This document shows positions 7,708 through 9,774 of a stretch of DNA of 9,774 nt, in pieces. A program made the position numbers and the translations under genes. The stretch spans positions 1 through 9,774 of the forward strand of contig JAHZFC010000082.1 in the NCBI GenBank assembly GCA_019421525.1. The letters are read 5' to 3'. Below the pieces are notes generated by a model. It was not told the origin of the DNA. It ran no database searches and worked only from the letters and a program-made list of their open reading frames with translations. The number at the start of each line of letters is the position of its first letter. Within the stretch, counting starts at the first letter, position 1. This stretch comes from Clostridiales bacterium. Lineage in GTDB: Bacteria; Bacillota; Clostridia; Oscillospirales; Oscillospiraceae.

Positions 7708-9057
7708 CTACGCGTCCCCCTGGTCCGGCTGGGACAGCTGGGCACGGAAACGCAGGAGGATCATGACGGACAGCGCAGCCACCAGCAGGGATGTCCCGGC
7801 AAAGTTCAGCCACAGGCCGGTCAGCCCCAGAGGCCACAGGGCCGCCACCAGCAGCACCGGGCAGACAAAGGCGGTGGACAGGGAGATCGCGGTGGCGGGG
7901 ATGGGCTTTTCGATGGCCAGCATCCAGCTTTGGGAGGCAAAGGAGAACCAGCGGGTCAGAAAGGTCAGACTGAACAGCCGCAAAGCGCCCACCGACATGG
8001 ACAGGAACGAGCTGTCCCCCTCCGGCATGAACAGGGCGGCGATCTGTTCCGGGAGCAGGAAGATCGCTGCTGCTGCCGACACTGATATCACGGCACTGGC
8101 CGCATAGCAGCACCGCTCGATCGCCCGCACCCGGCTGAACTTCCCGGCCCCCCAGTTGAAGCCCACCGCCGGCTGGAGGGAGTCACACATGCCGTAGAGC
8201 AGCGGCTGGACGAAGCTCTCCGTATACATCAGGATGCCATAGACGGACACGGCGGCCTCCCCGCCCAGACGCAGCAGCAGCGTGTTCATCAGGATGGAGG
8301 TGATGCGCCCGGCGATGTTGTTCAAAAAGTTCGGACTGCCGCAGGAGACGATCTGCCGGATCATGTGGGCCTCGAACCTGGGCCTGCAGAAGCGCAGCTG
8401 CATCCCTCCCCGGGCAAAGGAGGCCAGGGCGATGCACACGCACAGGAACATGCCCGTACAGGTGGCCAGCGCCGCGCCCCAGATGCCCCAGCGGAACACG
8501 AACAGGAACACGAATTCCAGCACGGCGCTCATGACCGACATGAACACGTTCAGCACCATACTGCCCCGGATCTTCCCACAGATACGCAGATAGTTGTCCA
8601 TGGCGAATACGATGGTCGTCACCGGGGAGCACAGGGCGTACACCCGCAGATACTCCACCGCCTGCCGGGCGAACTCCCCCTCCGCCCCCATCAGGGAGAT
8701 GAGGGCCGGCGCCCCGGCAAACAGGACTGCCCCCACCCCTGCGCCGGTGGCTACGATCAGCAGGCAGGCACAGGTGAAGATGTTGTTTGCCTGCCGTTCC
8801 TCCCCCCGGCCCAGGCTGATAGAGATCTGGACAGCGGAGCCCACGCCCACCAGGTCTGCCAGGGCAAAGTTGATGATGACGAAGGGCATGGCGAAATTGA
8901 GTGCCGCAAAGGCGGTCTCCCCCAAGATCTGTCCGACGAATATCCCGTCGATGAGCTGATAGAGGGCGGAGGCCAGCATCCCCACTGCCCCGGGGATGGA
9001 TGCCAGGAAAAACAGCTTTACCGGCGGCGTCCTGGCAAACAGCGTCTGTGAGTCCAT
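7708..9057 (-). CDS. MATE-family multidrug/metabolite efflux transporter
   Basis: This 449-residue inner-membrane protein has the length and twelve-helix pattern of MATE exporters, which use a Na+ or H+ gradient to expel cationic drugs and metabolites. Family features include the N-terminal IPGAVGMLASALYQLIDGIF segment, IFVGQILG, the SPVTTIVFAMDNYLR loop near residue 150, and the second-half FNWGAGKFSRVR loop after QPAVG. The two halves show the usual pseudo-repeat. It resembles the MepA/DinF-like branch common in Firmicutes; the substrate is unknown. The ATG at 9057 is preceded by an AAGGGA-type ribosome binding site. The gene starts 31 bases after the MarR stop and has no promoter of its own that I can see, so it is read from the MarR promoter. 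I see no convincing terminator after its TAG; the hairpin at 7686-7700 is only 5 bp. Confidence 0.93.
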   Translation of the reverse strand: MDSQTLFARTPPVKLFFLASIPGAVGMLASALYQLIDGIFVGQILGETAFAALNFAMPFVIINFALADLVGVGSAVQISISLGRGEERQANNIFTCACLLIVATGAGVGAVLFAGAPALISLMGAEGEFARQAVEYLRVYALCSPVTTIVFAMDNYLRICGKIRGSMVLNVFMSVMSAVLEFVFLFVFRWGIWGAALATCTGMFLCVCIALASFARGGMQLRFCRPRFEAHMIRQIVSCGSPNFLNNIAGRITSILMNTLLLRLGGEAAVSVYGILMYTESFVQPLLYGMCDSLQPAVGFNWGAGKFSRVRAIERCCYAASAVISVSAAAAIFLLPEQIAALFMPEGDSSFLSMSVGALRLFSLTFLTRWFSFASQSWMLAIEKPIPATAISLSTAFVCPVLLVAALWPLGLTGLWLNFAGTSLLVAALSVMILLRFRAQLSQPDQGDA

Positions 9058-9088
9058 AGAGATCCCTTTCCTTATCCCATGTTGAAGT

Positions 9089-9541
9089 CTAGATCAGCTT
9101 TCGCTCGGCAAAAGCGTGGCGCAGATGACCCGCAAAACTTTCGATTGCGTCGATGAATTCCGGCGGGTACTTATTCAGCGTCTGCTCCAGCGCCTGTCGC
9201 TCCGCCAGCTTCATCTCTTTCATGATCTCGTCTGCATAGGCCCTGCCCCGCCGGGTCAGAACGATGTTCTTCTCTCGAGCATGCCCCGTTCCCATCAGCG
9301 TGACGTACCCCTCCTCCGTCAGCTCCTTCACCACTGTGTTCACCGTGGTCTTTGGGATGAGCCATTCCCTGGCGATCTGCGTCTGGCTATGGGGCTTCCC
9401 GTCATCCAGGGCAAACAGCACCGCCAGGGTATTCTCCTTGACCCCCATGTGCTTGGCGCAGAAATAATAGGCGCCGTCGATCTTGTTGATGGCGTCGGTC
9501 AGGCGCAGGATGGCCTCGTTGTGATCGATGATCTGTTCCAT
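9089..9541 (-). CDS. MarR-family transcriptional regulator of the adjacent MATE pump
   Basis: This 150-residue protein has MarR length and architecture. A dimerisation helix is followed by a winged helix-turn-helix at ~40-98, with the recognition helix around PKTTVNTVVKELTEEGYV (63-80). A beta wing follows, with AREKNIVLTRRG (88-99), where the Arg/Lys residues typically contact the minor groove, and then C-terminal dimerisation helices. MarR proteins usually repress a linked exporter and themselves, and leave DNA when a small ligand binds. The ATG at 9541 has a strong ribosome binding site at 6-base spacing. The gene is first in an operon with the MATE pump. Two copies of one palindrome overlap its promoter and leader, so negative autoregulation is very likely. 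The inducing ligand cannot be inferred. Confidence 0.92.
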   Translation of the reverse strand: MEQIIDHNEAILRLTDAINKIDGAYYFCAKHMGVKENTLAVLFALDDGKPHSQTQIAREWLIPKTTVNTVVKELTEEGYVTLMGTGHAREKNIVLTRRGRAYADEIMKEMKLAERQALEQTLNKYPPEFIDAIESFAGHLRHAFAERKLI

Positions 9542-9547
9542 GTCTCG

Positions 9548-9555
9548 CCCTCCTT
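9548..9555 (-). promoter_or_regulatory. Strong ribosome binding site of the MarR gene
   Basis: AAGGAGGG on the - strand is a near-perfect Shine-Dalgarno sequence, 6 bases before the ATG at 9541. It fixes this start. It begins only three bases after operator copy A. Confidence 0.85.
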
Positions 9556-9558
9556 AAA

Positions 9559-9570
9559 TACGGATCCGTA
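9559..9570. promoter_or_regulatory. MarR operator copy A, in the 5' leader
   Basis: The perfect 12-bp palindrome TACGGATCCGTA lies between the predicted transcription start (~9579) and the ribosome binding site. It is the core of one arm (9556-9572) of a larger inverted repeat whose other arm is 9591-9607. A bound repressor here would block elongation or initial transcription. Confidence 0.75.
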
Positions 9571-9585
9571 CTTGCACGAGCCCAT

Positions 9586-9614
9586 ATTATAGTACGGATC
9601 CGTATTTTTGTCAA
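9586..9614 (-). promoter_or_regulatory. Consensus sigma-A promoter of the marR-MATE operon
   Basis: On the - strand, TTGACA (9614-9609) and TATAAT (9591-9586) both match the consensus perfectly and are separated by the ideal 17 bases. The start site is expected near 9579. A promoter this strong needs a repressor, which fits the operator in its spacer. Confidence 0.92.
9593..9604. promoter_or_regulatory. MarR operator copy B, in the promoter spacer
   Basis: This second exact copy of TACGGATCCGTA lies wholly between the -35 and -10 boxes. Its 17-bp extended arm (9591-9607) is the reverse complement of the arm around copy A. The copies are 34 bp apart centre to centre, a little over three helical turns. 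Binding would exclude RNA polymerase directly. Confidence 0.78.
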
Positions 9615-9672
9615 CCTGCTCTATCCTGTGCCTCGATCCGGCGGGATGCGGCGTCTGGTCACGCGGATACGC

Positions 9673-9705
9673 AAGAGCGCCCGCGCGTCGGGCGCGGGCG
9701 CTCTT
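9673..9705. terminator. GC-rich stem-loop, terminator-like
   Basis: A perfect 14-bp stem (9673-9686 with 9692-9705) has a 5-base loop, GTCGG. The stem base is AAGAGC/GCTCTT, but there is no T-run on either side, so intrinsic termination is uncertain. It lies upstream of the marR promoter and may end, or insulate from, a transcription unit beyond the right edge. Confidence 0.5.
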
Positions 9706-9725
9706 CAGTCTCTCTGCTCGGCTTT

Positions 9726-9764
9726 GCGGGAAAAGGGAAACCTCGTCCTTTTTTCCCGCTTTTT
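9726..9764 (+). terminator. Probable intrinsic terminator on the + strand
   Basis: GCGGGAAAAGG (9726-9736) pairs with CCTTTTTTCCCGC (9747-9759), leaving two extra T bases and a 10-base loop. A five-T run (9760-9764) follows on the + strand. No + strand gene is visible upstream in the window, so the transcript it would end is unknown. Together with the stem-loop at 9673-9705, it is the only structure I see in 9615-9774. Confidence 0.5.
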
Positions 9765-9774
9765 GTCCCTTATG

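Noticed and set aside
9402..9614. - strand open frame covering the marR promoter
   Set aside because: It would run through a consensus promoter and both operators and overlaps the MarR gene out of frame.
9706..9773. Basic C-terminal peptide on the - strand ending with TGA at 9707-9705
   Set aside because: Only 22 codons are visible before the window edge and they overlap a terminator-like hairpin; this is not enough to call a partial gene.

Overview
The window is GC-rich, densely coding DNA. The genes have Gram-positive-style ribosome binding sites and the AT-richer intergenic gaps hold TTGACA/TATAAT promoters. This, plus the gene families, suggests a high-GC Clostridia-type Firmicute such as a gut Oscillospiraceae relative of Flavonifractor, Lawsonibacter or Oscillibacter. 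That placement is an inference; no rRNA or other marker gene is present.

Layout. (1) Positions 2-3076, + strand: a very large DNA-repair protein whose first residues lie before the window. It joins an endonuclease Q (EndoQ, PHP-type) domain to a UvrD/Rep-type superfamily 1 helicase. Two identical QLSLF peptides matching the bacterial sliding-clamp binding consensus are present, one at the end of the EndoQ part and one at the extreme C terminus. (2) Positions 3077-3126: a perfect 50-bp palindrome that probably terminates transcription from both sides. (3) 3149-4537, - strand: a sodium-dependent transporter of the SNF/NSS family with its own promoter. (4) 4636-7640, - strand: a two-gene operon made of a promoter, an ArsC/Spx-family thioredoxin-fold protein, a CtpE-like P-type cation ATPase and an intrinsic terminator. 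(5) 7708-9614, - strand: a MarR repressor and MATE efflux pump operon. Its promoter has consensus -35 and -10 boxes, with one copy of a 12-bp palindrome between the boxes and a second between the start site and the ribosome binding site. (6) 9615-9774: no gene recognised, but two stem-loops that look like terminators at the edge of a neighbouring unit.

How the genes work together. The MarR-MATE pair is a self-contained, autoregulated drug or metabolite export module. The ArsC/Spx-like protein and P-type ATPase are co-transcribed, but a functional link is unproven. The EndoQ-helicase protein would couple nicking beside deaminated bases to unwinding, and the two clamp motifs suggest it is tethered to the replication clamp. 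It is the most unusual item here. There is no CRISPR array, tRNA, rRNA, transposon or prophage that I can support.
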